Shown piece after piece: positions 39,159 through 51,257 of a stretch of 64,000 nt of DNA. Source of the DNA: Raffaelea ambrosiae (taxonomy: Eukaryota > Ascomycota > Sordariomycetes > Ophiostomatales > Ophiostomataceae); the NCBI GenBank assembly GCA_002778195.1, contig PCDI01000013.1:961900-1025899 (forward strand), read 5' to 3'. How positions within the stretch are numbered: position 1 is the stretch's first letter; each line of letters opens with the position of its first letter. The notes beneath the pieces were generated by a model. The model ran no database searches and was not told where the DNA came from. It saw only the letters and a program-made list of their open reading frames with translations. The translations under genes were made by a program, and so were the position numbers.

Positions 39159-40506
39159 GGCTTGGGGACTGGCGGCTTTCTTGTAGGAGAAGGAAAGATG
39201 GACTCGGTAGGCGCAGATACCCAGAGATGGGGACGCTTGAGATAAGTATACGATGTAAGGATGTCGACACGCGGGCTCAACGGCTTCTCTCCGGATAGCG
39301 CGAGTGCCAAGACGAGCACCAGCAGGCTATATAGTGCATTCGGTAAAGCTGGATCATCCAACTGTGACTGTGGTCAGGGCGCAGTCTGAAAATGGACGCA
39401 TTCTTTTGTGGGCGAGATCGAATGAAGAGATGTGGTGGAGAGAATGCAAGATACGGTAGCAGCGTTGTAGACCGAGAGGACGCACCCGCCAGGGCGAGAT
39501 GCGGCAATAGTTTTGTCTGGAGCGGGCGCGAGCAAGACAGGCGTCGATAAAATGGAAGAGAAACTAGGAGAAAACTAAGGACGAGAGAGAACGAGATAGA
39601 GAGAGATGAGGGTCCGAGCCTTCCTGTCTGTATTCCGCTCCTGCTGCATTCAGTGGATGAGCGCCCTCATCGGGTCGTGCCTGCCTCGTTTGGGTGGCTT
39701 CCCCCAAAGTGTGCCCTGCTTCCATTTTTTTCTGATTGTCTGCTGCTGCGTCACCCAACAGGCGGGGCCTCTACGGAGACACCGCCGTCGGGCAGCACGG
39801 CTAGAGCATGGGCGTTTGGGGCAGTCGGTAGCAGATTGGGTTTAGCGGCGGATCGCCCTTCGGTCGGTCAACCGAAGAGGCATTGCCTCAGGGGAGGGGA
39901 AGAGCAACCACAACGGTGTGGGCGGGTTGGCAGTGCAAGACGACTGGGCCTATGAGAGACGTGATTGGGCTTGCTGTTGGCTGACAGGCCTTGGCAGGTG
40001 CGACACAGCCAAAGTGGGCGGGCGACACAGGGCTGGCAAAACAGGCAAGTGCGCTGACAAACAACTGTACCACCGTATCTAGTTACTCCGACATCAAGTA
40101 ACGAGCAGTCAGGTACTAACCAACTGGTTAATAATACCAGCTGGCCAAAGCATAGGCACCAAAAAGAGACTCCACCAAATAGCTACACAGAACAAAACTA
40201 CCACACGACATCCGCCACCAGCATCCAGGCCAAGACCCCTATTCCGGCACCGAACAGAGCTGTTGGGATTTGGATATCGGTTTGAAACGGACCGGTTAGA
40301 CTATCCACTACTGAAACTCTAAATGGCACGGTGAGAGAGTGTGTGTCGGTCGAGCACTTCTTTCCTGTTGGCTTCTGGCCACCCTATTGCGCCGTATCCC
40401 GACGGATCTGCTTGCTCGGTGTGCCTGCCCCTGCGGTCTGGCGAGATCGCGCAACCTCTTCACCTCCCCCCTTCACCTCCCCCCTCACCCGCCCCCCCCC
40501 TACACC
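39159..40506. other. Divergent intergenic region (caspase-like gene / PBN1)
   Basis: No gene is seen in this 1.35 kb between two genes transcribed away from each other. It should contain both promoters. Just before the PBN1 start lies a C-rich leader (about 40463-40505). Confidence 0.6.
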
Positions 40507-42542
40507 ATGCGGCAGCGCATCACGTTCTTCCACCGGCCCCAGAGCGCCGTCGACCCGGCGCTGCTGCGCTTGGCCAACAGCCGACTGGCTGGGCCATCCG
40601 TGGATGCGGCGCGCGAAGATCGCGTCACGCTCGGCCTGGACGAACTGCCGGCCGAGCTGGCCCAGCTGCTGGGCGACGGCGTCCACGAGCTCCACGTGCA
40701 CTGGGCGGGCGCCTTGGCTACTGAGCCGGTCAGCCCCCTATTGGCACGTCTGCCGCCTGGCCTGCACGTCTTCTATACCCCCCAAAACGCATCCGGGCCG
40801 ACAACACTGTCAGTATTACATGCTCGCCACCACCAAGCCACATCCACCACACCTTCCCCTTTCTCTGTCTCTCCGTGCCTTGTGTGTGCTCGCCCGTCTG
40901 CTTGTCCGGCCCTGTTTCCTGCGCTTTTCGTGTCTCCTGCCTCTTTGGTCTAATGGAGGGGCCTGCAAAGCTCTCGACACAGAACCGACGCCTGCCGGGC
41001 TGACAGGCTGATCGGCTGATCGGCTGAACGGACCTGGCACGGGCTGACTGGCTGGCTCTTTTTCTTGTGTTTACTTTGCTCTCGTTTGGGCAAGCCGAGG
41101 ATTGCTGGATTTGACTGACCGAGCGGCGAAACCATAGGAACATCTGCCCACTGCTGCAGAAAATCTTTGGGCCGAGCCTCGACTGCCAGTCCCTCGACGT
41201 GAGTGGCTCTTCTGGCGAGGAGTGGCGAGCCTGCCAAGACACTGGCTCTCGCCATTTAAGCTTACTTCGCGCTTTCTTTTCTCTTTTGCCCTACTAACAA
41301 CACCACCGGCAGACCTCCTTCACAGCCCTCAGCGGTGACCGCTTCTCCCACTCCGCCGCCTTTCAGTACTATGCACCTCTAGCCAGTCTGTCTGGCTTTG
41401 CAGACTATGCTACCAGCGAGTGGTGCTCTCCTCGTAGCAGTGGTGGACCCGCTTCCTGTGGTTTCCGTGTCGATCAGCTAGACTCAGCCAGCGGCCTCGA
41501 CCTATCCTACGACGCCATCTCGCACACGCTCAAGGTAGCGACAGTATGGCCACTGGAGGAGCGTCCATTAGACGTTACCGCCGTGCCCGGTGGCCGCACT
41601 GAGGTGGGCATCCTAGCTGCCGACTCACCGCCTAACTTGGGACCCTACGACCTGGGCATGGCGGGACACGTGGCCGTCCTGGGCCAGGACAGCAAGCCGT
41701 CGCCGGTTCTGTTTGCGTTTCCTTCACGGCATCGCCAGGACGACGGTGCTTCCTTCTCTGCTACATTTCTGGAGCCCACGGGCCTCCACCCGACACTGCA
41801 GTTACGCATCGCCTCGGGTCTGCCGCCCCGGAGTGACGGCAGCATCGACATCGATAATGACGGCGAGGAGACGTCCTCGTCGTCGTGCAAATTGCACGCC
41901 TACCTGACCCTTCCACGACACATCTTTGCAGACAAATACCAGTTGAGCAACCCGCTCTTCCTGGCGTCGAAGAACCTGACAGCATTGCGCCACATGACCC
42001 AGCCGGTCGATCTTGAAGCACCAGACTATGCGGTCCCCGTTTGGGGCTCCGCTGTTCTGCTTGAGCTGGCGCCGCCGTCGGTGGGGCAGAAACAGAAGCA
42101 TATTTGGACGGCAGAAGTTCCGTTGCACCTTCGCTATCTTCAGCCAGCCGCAGGAGGATACCAGAACGCTGGTGTCCCGTACCCTGTGGTTTTCTGGGCG
42201 TGTGCAGCGGAAGAGGGCACCAAGTTTTCGACCAACCCGTTCGACCAGGCCAATCTTGGTTACGACGGACTGTTCGGTCCTCGGACAGAGTTCTGGCACG
42301 TGGACGCGCGCCCGCAGGATACGCCACTGTCGCACGCTTCTCCCAGTAACTACCTGGTCAACACGATCCGGGTGCCTGTCCTGGACGCCAGCAAAGCCAA
42401 ATGGGTCGGTCCTGGCACTGCTATTGCGATTCTTCTGGGTTTCGGCTGGGTGTTGTGGAAGCTGTTGGGCGTTTACCTGCAGGCCGGTTATGGTCGGGTA
42501 CCGGCACCTACAGGCGCGGCAAAAGAAAAGAAGACGCAGTAG
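40507..42542 (+). CDS. PBN1: PBN1, GPI-mannosyltransferase I subunit (PIG-X family)
   Basis: Three exons, 40507-40808, 41138-41198 and 41313-42542, give 530 aa. Pbn1/PIG-X is an ER membrane protein that stabilises the first GPI mannosyltransferase (Gpi14/PIG-M) and so supports GPI-anchor synthesis. The N-terminus (MRQRITFFHRP) and the C-terminal luminal domain fit the fungal family. The latter has YPVVFWACA near the end, then a single membrane segment (about residues 491-515, GPGTAIAILLGFGWVLWKLL) and a short Lys-rich tail. The ATG at 40507 begins this recognisable N-terminus. Intron 1 (329 nt) is unusually long and uses a GTCAGT donor, the only choice that keeps the 61-nt exon 2 in frame. 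Intron 2 has branch CTACTAAC. The 3' end converges on CBR1. Confidence 0.87.
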
Positions 42543-42913
42543 TTTGCTTGGTTACACAAAAACGTTACAGTCAAACATCAATACATAAGGGAAAGCGTTA
42601 TTTGATACCTGTATACATTTGCATCTGTTTATGAATGTGTAATACTAGGAAATCGTGCATTTAGGTTCTTTTTTGTCGATTTATCTTGTTGAATATGGCA
42701 AAAGGACACGCTTTTCGCTGTTCTTGGTAGACTGTGACAGATGTTCATCCATCTGCAGGGATACACACGCCCGGTATTGAAATTTGGTGTTTTTTCTGTC
42801 TGGTTTAAGACGTCCGGTTCAATTAACCAGAACCAGGCTGAGCCGATGAAAGGGCCAACCCTGGGAGAGAAGGGGGGGGGGTGGGGAGATATAGTGAATT
42901 CTGGGGAGGCATC
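42543..42913. other. Convergent intergenic region (PBN1 / CBR1)
   Basis: Only the two 3' untranslated regions are expected here. I see no gene. A short poly-G stretch lies near 42870-42881. Confidence 0.6.
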
Positions 42914-44142
42914 TTAGAATGCAAAGATCTGGTCCTGGAGCTTGCTGACGGGTCTGGCCTTCTTGAAGCCCAGGGACTCGGTGGCCTTCTTCAGACCTGA
43001 GACCATGGGCGGCGGGCCGCATAGCAGGATCTTGACATCGTCGGCCGGCTTGGGCAGGAGTTTCTATTTATCAAGTTGTTTAGCATCAGAACTCAGAATT
43101 GACTTGGCCATAGCGAGAAGGGAGTCCTACCGAAACAGCGTCGCCGGTGACAAAACCGACATGGCCGGTCCAGCCCTCTGGCGGCTTGTCCAGGAAGTAG
43201 TGTACGCGGATGCCCTTGTCGGCAGCGGTAATGGCGTCGAGGTCCTCCTTGAGCAGGATGTCCTGGGGCGTGACGTTGGCAAAGATCAGGTCGACCTCAG
43301 TGGTGTCGCCCTTGGCGCGGCCACGCACAATGGCGCGGATGATCTGCAGCATGGGCGTGATGCCAGTGCCGCCGGCGACCATGCCAAAGTGACGGACCAT
43401 GTTGGGCGTGTAGTTGAAGGCGCCCTTGGGGCCCTTGATCTTGATGGTCTGGCCAATAGTCAGGGTGGTCATGTGGCGGCTGATGTTGCCAGTCGGGTAG
43501 GACTTGATCAGGAGGTCCACGAAGCCCGGCTGTTCATCGCCGCTGATGGGCGTGTACGACCGCAGGATGGGCACCACCTTGCCATTGGCATCCGGCAGGT
43601 CGGCGGCAATGGAGATGTGCTGGCCAATGGGCAGGCCGAGGATGTGGCGCGGGGTCGGCAGGCCGAAGCGGTAGCTGGTGGGGGGGGCGAAAGGGACAGG
43701 TTAGCTTGGAAAGACGAGGCATGACTAACAAATATCACAGGGCCACTCCATCGTGGCGTCGATATCGCGATAATCGCGATTCACATGATCGCAATCCAAC
43801 AGCCACCATAAGCACGTACATGGCCACATTGTGGGAGACGATCGTCTTCTCGGTGAGCTCGAGCTCGACCAGAGTCTGCGGGTCGACCAGAACCTTCTTA
43901 GGGCCTGTGCGACAGAAACAGATTGTTAGAGTCACCGATCCATCTCGGACTAGTTCACAGATGTCTCACATGGCCAGGGCAAACTTACGCATGTTGTAGA
44001 ACTTCAGGGCGCCGAGCAGCACGGCCACGGCCGCGGCATATGGGGCGAACTCGCGTTTGACAATGACCGTGCCGATAACGAGCAGGAAGGCCGGGATGTA
44101 GATCCCGTCGACGTACTTCTTGGAGGCTATGGATTCGGCCAT
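42914..44142 (-). CDS. CBR1: NADH-cytochrome b5 reductase
   Basis: Four exons, 44142-43989, 43904-43820, 43674-43131 and 43063-42914, give 310 aa. The flavoprotein passes electrons from NADH to cytochrome b5, for fatty-acid desaturation and sterol synthesis at the ER or outer mitochondrial membrane. An N-terminal hydrophobic anchor is visible (IYIPAFLLVIGTVIV, about residues 14-28, plus AAAVAVLLGALKF). The FAD-binding motif RSYTPIS is present, as are the NADH-binding loops AGGTGITPMLQ and CGPPPMV. The length is typical of the fungal microsomal enzyme. Splice junctions rebuild family-typical sequence (SHNVAIYRFGLPTP across intron 2; TGDAVSKLLPKP across intron 3). It is divergent from the DUF3605 gene and convergent with PBN1. 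Confidence 0.97.
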
Positions 44143-44997
44143 TGTGAAGTTGCGGATGTGTGCGCGTGCGTTTGTGTCTCTGGTTCAGCAAATAATGCGA
44201 AGACGGTGTGGCAACAGCAGCGATTGCGGTGTCAATTGGCACCGGTGTCCCAGGAAGAAGCAGAAGAACACACAAGAGTCGCTTCCTTCAGCGCAAAAGA
44301 GAGGGGGGAATGGGGAGGGGAGAGGGCGAGAAGGCAGGCGAGAAAAGGAGCAATCTCGGGAAACGTAGGGCTCAACGAAAAGGCGAGCTTTGCTTGTGTG
44401 GGCATGCGCGATGCTTTAATTTTTATTTTATTTTTTGAATCCCACCCTTTTGGTGCTCGGAGTAACTTCGCTATGGAGAATTACATAGTACGAGTGTGCT
44501 ACGTCCACTGGCAGCAGGGCCTTAGCCTGCGCGGCAGTTCACATCTGGTTACTGTATCTTAGGTAGGATCTTTCCCCAACAGTTGGCGCAGCTACACCGT
44601 ACTAATAGGCTACTACCCCACCCCCACCTTCGAGTTATGGCATTCTCAGGCAGCGGGAAAACCAGTGGCCGAATTTCGGCGGCAATAGGTCGCAAACGGT
44701 AACTGCCTGAACGAGCGGAAGCCGATGGCCCAGCGGCCAATGCTTGCCTTTTCCAGTAAAAGATTCCGGCAAGTCGTGCCACTGTAGACGGCAATTAGCC
44801 CCGGCAAGCTTGCCAGCACTCAGCGGACCGCACAGCTGTGCTGTATTTGAGGAGATGCTGCTTGTTGAGTGGCCACAGGCGGAAGTAAAATACCGGGTGA
44901 CCCTAGAACCAGTTACTGGCTGTGTGTCATCCCACCATCTCTACGGCCCGTTACGTTTGCCCTAAAGCAGCAATCTGCCGCACCACCCAGCTTGATC
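44143..44997. promoter_or_regulatory. Shared divergent promoter region (CBR1 / DUF3605 gene)
   Basis: This 855-bp region separates two genes transcribed away from each other and contains no gene. It includes one TACATAGTA word (44482-44490) overlapping TACGAGTG. The CBR1-proximal part is pyrimidine-rich on the CBR1 coding strand. Confidence 0.5.
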
Positions 44998-45724
44998 ATG
45001 GCTGCTGTTGCTGAGGAGGACTACCCGTTCCCTCTGACAGACGTCGACAGGCAGGTCCTCGCACAGACAGACGAGGAGTTTGTCTGTCACGACTGGCCGG
45101 ATCTGACCAGAATCATCGGTGAGTCCGGGCATATGTTGCTGGTTCCATATACACGCTCTGTGGACACAACACCTTGGTTTGGAATATTTGGTGACCAACA
45201 GTAGTTCTGCTCTGCTATACTATGTAGCGGCCAACCAGCTGGACACCTTCAAGCGACGGCCGTCCGACCTGCGTCGGTATATCAAGTACACAGCCGATAC
45301 CAAGGCTGAATATGGCTCTGTGTCCAAGTATCTCGAGGTCCACCGGCTGCCGAAAGCCTGGGGTAGCCCGCCCTATATCCCTACATCGACCACCCCATTT
45401 GCCGACCCGAGCGACTACTGCGTCCTGCGTAACGACTGGCCCTACGGCCTGGCCCCAAACATCACCCACATAGTCGTCTGGACCCGCACCATCATCCCGG
45501 CCGATCCAGACACGGGCTGGCTGACGCAGAAGAGCAGAACCATCGTGGCCCGGTTCATCAGGCGCCATTTCTCTGACAGATTTGGCCCGGACGAGAAAGA
45601 CGGCTCGCATGTGCTGTGGTTCAAGAACCCTGTCTCGCTGCAGAGTGTGCGCCAACTCGAGCATGTCCACGTCCTTGTCCGGGACGCAACCCCAGAGATG
45701 CTGCGCGAGTGGACCGGTGTATGA
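44998..45724 (+). CDS. DUF3605 family, N-acetylglucosamine-induced protein 1-like
   Basis: Two exons, 44998-45118 and 45228-45724, give 205 aa. The sequence fits the fungal family annotated as N-acetylglucosamine-induced protein 1 (DUF3605): HDWPDLTRIIAANQLDTFKR, PSDLRRY, RNDWPYG, HIVVWTR, and a C-terminal HVHVLVRD stretch. The biochemical function of the family is unknown; the name reflects induction in yeast. The ATG at 44998 gives the expected short acidic N-terminus. The 109-nt intron has a GTGAGT donor. The acceptor TAG at 45225-45227 is chosen because it alone restores the IIAANQLD junction; the earlier AGs give a poorer fit. The gene shares its promoter region with CBR1 and converges on SND2. 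Confidence 0.84.
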
Positions 45725-45853
45725 TTATAGAACGAGAGCACACAGCCTCTATGACGACGATAACGACCAAACTTAGACAACCGCCCCCCCCCCTCCCCCC
45801 CCCAAAACAATAGAATATCATCTTCTTTCTCAGACATAGCCTCTCCCTGTCGT

Positions 45854-46345
45854 CTAAGCTGCGCGTCGCTGTCTCCGGTTGCCACCGGCTGCCTGGGCGG
45901 CTGCCGGGTTGCCGGCCATGCCTTGCAGACCAGCCATCTGGCGCGCGGCTCCCAGCAGAGCATAGCCCTTGTAGCCACCATAGGCTGGCACAATGATCCA
46001 AAGGAACCACATCCAGTCGCCGAAGAGAATCACCAGAACAACCGTGAACCATGTGATCCAGATGGTGTCGAACATGTACTCGGTCAGGCCGGCGGCGCTG
46101 AGATCCTCGCCGGACGACCTCAGCGCACCCGTCTGCGGGTCACGGCGCGGGCGGCCAGTACGCTCCAGCATGAACTGGCACGCGAAGCTCGGAATCGACA
46201 TGAGCAGGTACGTCGTGAACGATCGGGACCGGAAAACAAAGTAGAACAGCAGATAGACCGCATTGACGATCAAGGCACCGATGTGCAAGCTGTTCAGGGA
46301 GGCCGCATTGGCCTTGGCCCGGTCTTTCTTCGCCTTCTGCGCCAT
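45854..46345 (-). CDS. SND2: SND2 / TMEM208 homolog, SRP-independent ER targeting protein
   Basis: A single exon encodes 163 aa of the DUF788 family (yeast Snd2/Env10, human TMEM208). These ER membrane proteins work in the SRP-independent targeting route for membrane proteins. The start MAQKAKKDRAKAN is a basic cytosolic N-terminus as in the family. Hydrophobic segments follow at about residues 22-40, 43-60 and 93-125 (FTVVLVILFGDWMWFLWIIV). The Arg-rich C-terminus ends RRQRRAA. The frame stays open 59 codons further upstream, but that part does not look like the family. The gene is convergent with the DUF3605 gene (130 bp apart) and divergent from CDC27. Confidence 0.9.
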   Translation of the reverse strand: MAQKAKKDRAKANAASLNSLHIGALIVNAVYLLFYFVFRSRSFTTYLLMSIPSFACQFMLERTGRPRRDPQTGALRSSGEDLSAAGLTEYMFDTIWITWFTVVLVILFGDWMWFLWIIVPAYGGYKGYALLGAARQMAGLQGMAGNPAAAQAAGGNRRQRRAA

Positions 46346-47660
46346 TCCAGCGGTGGTGATGGGGTCGTGGAAATGGACAGGACGGTCAGGAATGTCGAGA
46401 TGTTCGGACGAATGCTCGTGGTTGGGGGCAACAAAGATGGCGTTTCCTCGACAGCAAGACTGGTTGATCAACCGGATGTGCCACGTGGTGGGAGGACTGT
46501 CGAAGACCGGGGAGGGCCGCACGCGGGTGCGAGACTTCGCTCTTCTGTTTCAACACAAGCAAGAACCAAATAAGAAAAAGCAAGAGAGAAACAGGCATGA
46601 AGCGGCCCAAAAGTGAAGAAGCTTAAAAATGGGTGACAGGTTGCACAAACGGTCCTGTTGCTTGTACCTTATCGTGCAAATTATTACTGAGGGGTACTAT
46701 GTGGCAAATAAGGGGCCATTGCGAGTGGGGTTGGGTTGCTGGGTTGGCTCTAGCAGGCTGGTTGGCGGCAGCGTTCAGGAGGCCCCCAGCCAATCAGAGC
46801 CGGCCTGGGCCAGACACCACAACATCGCGAGACAGAAAGGCGCCTTGACAGGGTGCCCCATCAAGTCACCAACCACCGCGAGACACCGCGACACGTCCAC
46901 CCGCCCAACCTTTCCCGTCTTCCCACCGGGCCTCATCCCGCATCCGATATCCGGTATTTGGGGACAACAGACTGGTCAACGCCCGCTCTCTGCTGGGCTC
47001 TGGATACGATTTTGTTCTTTCAGCTCGTTTGCCTCCATCGATTTTCTTGAAGGGAAACAGACTTCCTCGTTGTGATTTTTCGCCCTCGCCGCCGGGATTC
47101 ACCCTGCTCGTCTCCCGCTCATCACGACATGCCGATGACACCCTTCCCGCCTCGTCATTGACAGATCGAACCACAACAGCCGTCCCTCCGAGGCCACACG
47201 CTCGTTTTCCAGCTCACGTCTGCAGGCCTCCTGTTGCTGTGACACGGCCTCCTCGTCACCTCGCCGTTCATTTCTTCACGCGGGGGACGATCCTTCCCTT
47301 CCTGCCGCTGGCCTGATCAAGCTCTTTGCTCAATTGGGGAGGCGCTTTCCTGTTAGTTTGACACGGACTGTGGTTCCACGAGCGCAAGCAGAGACTGTGC
47401 TGGCAGTGGCAAATGTCGAAGACAACAGGAATCTGACAGCAAACTGAGAAGCAGACGCGGCCATCCAATCCTGATCCCTCCCTCTCTCACTCACCCCCAC
47501 GCTCGACTAGCCAACTCCATGGCTCGACCAGACGGCCGATAGTACGAAGCAACGACTCATTCCCCCTTCCAGTACCTACTTTTTTGCAAAGAAGGGGCGA
47601 CGACACCAAACTCTCCATTCCTTCTTCGCCAAACGAACATTTTTTCACGGGTCACGAAGC
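46346..47660. promoter_or_regulatory. Divergent promoter region (SND2 / CDC27)
   Basis: No gene is seen in 1.3 kb. It includes a CCAAT-type box (AGCCAATCAGAGCC, about 46789-46802). The CDC27-proximal leader is C/T-rich, as in many fungal promoters. Confidence 0.5.
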
Positions 47661-50370
47661 ATGGCGCCCAATAATACAGCCGTGGCGGGCCTTTTACGGC
47701 AAGCCGTCTACTACCACCTCGACAACGGCTCCTGGGACAATGCCCTGTTCTTTGCCGAGCGTCTGTCTGCGCAAGATCCACGGAATAGCGAGTCGGCCTA
47801 CCTCCTGTCCCTGAGCCATCTCCGTCTCGGTGACAACCGGTCGGCATACGAGTTCAGCAAGCCGCTGGGATACCGCGGCCTGCATCTTGGGTGTGCCTTC
47901 GTCTTTGCTCAGAGCTGCCTGGCGCTGGAACGCTTCCGCGACGGCCAGCTGGCTCTCGAGAAGTCCAAGGGACTGTGGCTGCACAAGTCCAACATTGGCA
48001 AGCACACCGCGACCACGCGGGCAATACACCCAGACGCTGCCGCCGTCAACTGTCTGCTCGGCAAGTTGTGTCTCGGTATGGACGACAGAAAACGAGCCGC
48101 CACCTACTTCGAGGACGCCCTGCGCACCAACCCGCTGATGTGGGACGCCTTCACTGCCCTTTGCGACATGGGACTCAGCGTCCGAGTGTCTAACACATTC
48201 CGAGTCAACGATGGCCTTGTCCACTGCTTCCAACCGGATGCGTCACCGGACGCAGCTGAAACCGGCCACTTGAGCGAACAACCTCTCCCATCCTTGAAAA
48301 GACCCCTATCCACCTCGTCGACGCTCGCGCGACCTGTCATGCACGACATGAGCGACCCCTTTGACCACCAGCCGCCGCAGCCTGCGCAGCAACATCCCCT
48401 GCACCGGTCTATGACTGCACAGAAGGCTAGCAGTGCTGCTGGGAATGCCGAGCCCTCCGGGGAGAGCGATTTTATGGCGAGATTATTTGGTGCCCGCGCA
48501 AGGGACACGGGCGGCTCAGCTCTCAGCCAGGCATCTGACAGCACGGCCACGCTGCCAGGTACACAGCAGGATCCGCCACAAGCATCTATGCGGAGGAAAG
48601 CAGGCATGCCTTCCATAGCGGCTGGCGAGCCTGGCTTTGCCGATACTCAACTGTCTCACCCCCCAGGAGCACCCACCAAGATCATGTCCCGATTGGGCGC
48701 GTCGACACGGAGAGGCAAGCTACTAGACGGCAGTAATGGTGATCTGTCGGCATCGGACCACACCGTGTCCTCATTGCTGCGCTCAACAGCAAGTGCAACT
48801 AACGGCGGCACAGCCGGATCTACGGCGCCCTCATACACAGCGCCCACGGCATCTACGTATTCCACAACTAATGCCGACAGAAAACGCAATGCGTCGGGAC
48901 ATCCAGTGGTGCGCCAAACGCACCAGGAGGAAACTAGTGTGCCGCAGCGGAGGAGCGCACGTCTCAAGTCGACAATCGGCAGTAGGACGAATGCCGGGGC
49001 TGTCACAATGGGCGCAGGGTCAACCCGTGAGCTGAAGAAGGCGCGCCCTACGATATCCAAAATTGTCCGCCCAGGTTCGAGCGGCTCCACGGTGGGACGC
49101 GTAGTCAGCGGCAACCGGAAACCTGTGGATGACGGCGGTATGGACGTCGACCCGATGGAGGGACCACGGGTTCGCGACCCGGCTACTATGACTGCTAGCC
49201 AGCAGTCATCACAGCAGCAGGCTGCAGTGCCGCCTGCTATGATGGCGAAGCATGCTGCGGCTGAGGCCGACTCCGCCAAAACCGAGGAGGCCCTGCGGTG
49301 GATCTTGGAGCTGCTAAAGAAGCTTGGAAACGGCTACATGCATCTGTCACAATTCCAGTGCCTGGATGTGTTGCAGAGTCTTGGTTCACTTCCGAGAGCC
49401 CATCTCGACACGCCGTGGGTGCAGGCACTGATGGGTCGTGCACAGTACGAGCTGGCTGCATATTCCGAGGCCGAGATCTGTTTCCGGCGTGTGCGAGTCA
49501 TGGCGCCGACGCGACTGGAAGACATGGAGGTCTACTCGACGATTCTGTGGTTTCTCAAAAGAGAGACAGATCTGTCGTTCCTTGCCCATGAGCTGGTCGA
49601 TGCTGCGTGGCACTCGCCCCAGGCGTGGTGTGCTCTCGGCAATGCCTGGTCGCTGGCCCAGGACCACGAGCAAGCACTGCGCTGCTTCCGCCGGGCCACC
49701 CAGCTGAACCCCAAATTTGCCTATGCCTACACACTGCAAGGACACGAGCACGTGATGAATGAAGAGTACGACAAGGCGCTGACGGCCTACCGCCACGCGG
49801 TGGCGGCGGACCGGCGACACTACAACGCCTACTATGGCATCGGCCGGGTGTACGAGAAACTGGGCAACTTCGACAAGGCTTTCGCGCACTACCACACGGC
49901 CTCGGTGATCCACCCGACCAACGCGGTGCTGGTCTGCTGTATCGGTAAAGTGCTGGAACGGCAGAAGCAGATAGTGGCGGCTCTGCAGTACTTTAGCAAG
50001 GCAACCGACCTCGCCCCACGGGCAGCGCAGACACGGTTCCGCAAAGCGCGGGCACTGCTGGCTTTGGGACAACTGCAGGCGGCGCAGCAGGAACTGATGA
50101 TTCTCAAGGACCTGGCGCCAGACGAGGCTGCCGTGCACTTTTTGCTGGGCAAGCTGTACAAGACGCTCAACGACAAGAGCGCGGCTGTGCGGCACTTTAC
50201 GATTGCCCTCAGTCTCGATCCAAAGGTAACGTCCACTTGGTCCCCCCATGTTCCCATGTAATCATGACTGCTTCTTGCTAACTCCACCACAGGCGAGCCA
50301 GAAAATCAAGCAAGCGATTGGCAGCCTAGAAGATGACGATGACGGACTCGAAGACTACATGGTAGCCTAA
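47661..50370 (+). CDS. CDC27: Anaphase-promoting complex subunit 3 (Cdc27)
   Basis: Two exons, 47661-50225 and 50293-50370, encode 880 aa. Cdc27/APC3 is a TPR subunit of the APC/C ubiquitin ligase, which drives exit from mitosis by recruiting Cdc20/Cdh1. N-terminal TPR helices cover about residues 1-170 (HKSNIGKHTA, AAAVNCLLGKL, NPLMWDAFTALCDMG). A long Ser/Thr-rich disordered region follows (about 190-530). A C-terminal superhelix of TPRs lies at about 535-855 (SPQAWCALGNAWSLAQDHEQ, NPKFAYAYTLQGHEH, HYNAYYGIGRVYEKLGNFDKA). The 67-nt intron (branch TTGCTAAC) adds an acidic 25-residue tail ending LEDYMVA; without it the frame stops 12 codons after the donor. ATG 47661 matches the expected N-terminus. 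Confidence 0.97.
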
Positions 50371-51257
50371 TGCTGAGGACGGACTACCGGGGTGCCTTGC
50401 CACCACACATTGCCACCAAACCTGTATTAATGCACACATAATGGTGAAAAGAGGGACATGACGCGTCATGACGGAAAAGACGGTACTGCACGTCTGGCTT
50501 TTATTTTCTTTTTTGCATGGCGGTTTTTTTATTTCTTCATACGGGAGTTTTTTTCCCATGACCTGCGTCTTGAGTGGGAGGGTACTCATTTTTTCAGTTC
50601 TTGTCTTGTTTTAGTTCTTTTTTGTTTCCTTAGTTCTGTTTACTCATGCTTGGCACGGATACATACCCACGCACACAGCATTGGCATCGGAGTTCAGGAC
50701 ATGCACGGAGGGAGAACTCTGGATGTGGAGGGAGGGGTGAAGAAGGTGTGCAGCAACCGAGCATGGCTAGTAGTGTCGTGGTCGAGCTGGCGGTCGGTCG
50801 TCCTTGCAGGCTGCCCATCGGCTTCAGCCCCACTAGCCTTGCGAAAGCATAGCTTATTTTGTACAATACAATAGACGTGGACATGAAACAGCCGCACGAC
50901 TAATGGACTCTTCACTGAACTGCTGGAAGGCAAGTATGACTGAATCTGTAGATGCTCTATGAAACTGGTTTGGCGGGACAGCAAAACCGAAAATCAGGCA
51001 AAAAAGTGTCTCGTGAAAAGCCACATCTAAGCTCACCCACCAACCAACCCCACAAAGCGCTCTAAAGTTTAGTGGATCCGCTTTTCGGAATAAAATAAGA
51101 AAGAAGAAAAGAATGTTCAGCAAGGATACAGCAGCGTCCAAAGAGTCGTCTTTGTGGTGGTTGTTCACGAGTAACCTATCCCAACGGGGACGATGGAAAT
51201 TACTTGGCCACGGCGTAAGACAGCTGTTGGGCCCCTTCATCTGACCGGGTGTACTTC
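50371..51257. other. Intergenic region downstream of CDC27
   Basis: I see no gene in this stretch. It should hold the CDC27 3' untranslated region and then unassigned sequence leading into the broken kinase. Confidence 0.5.

Noticed and set aside
40809..40820. A GTATTA donor for PBN1 exon 1
   Set aside because: It would put exon 2 out of phase and create an early stop in exon 3.
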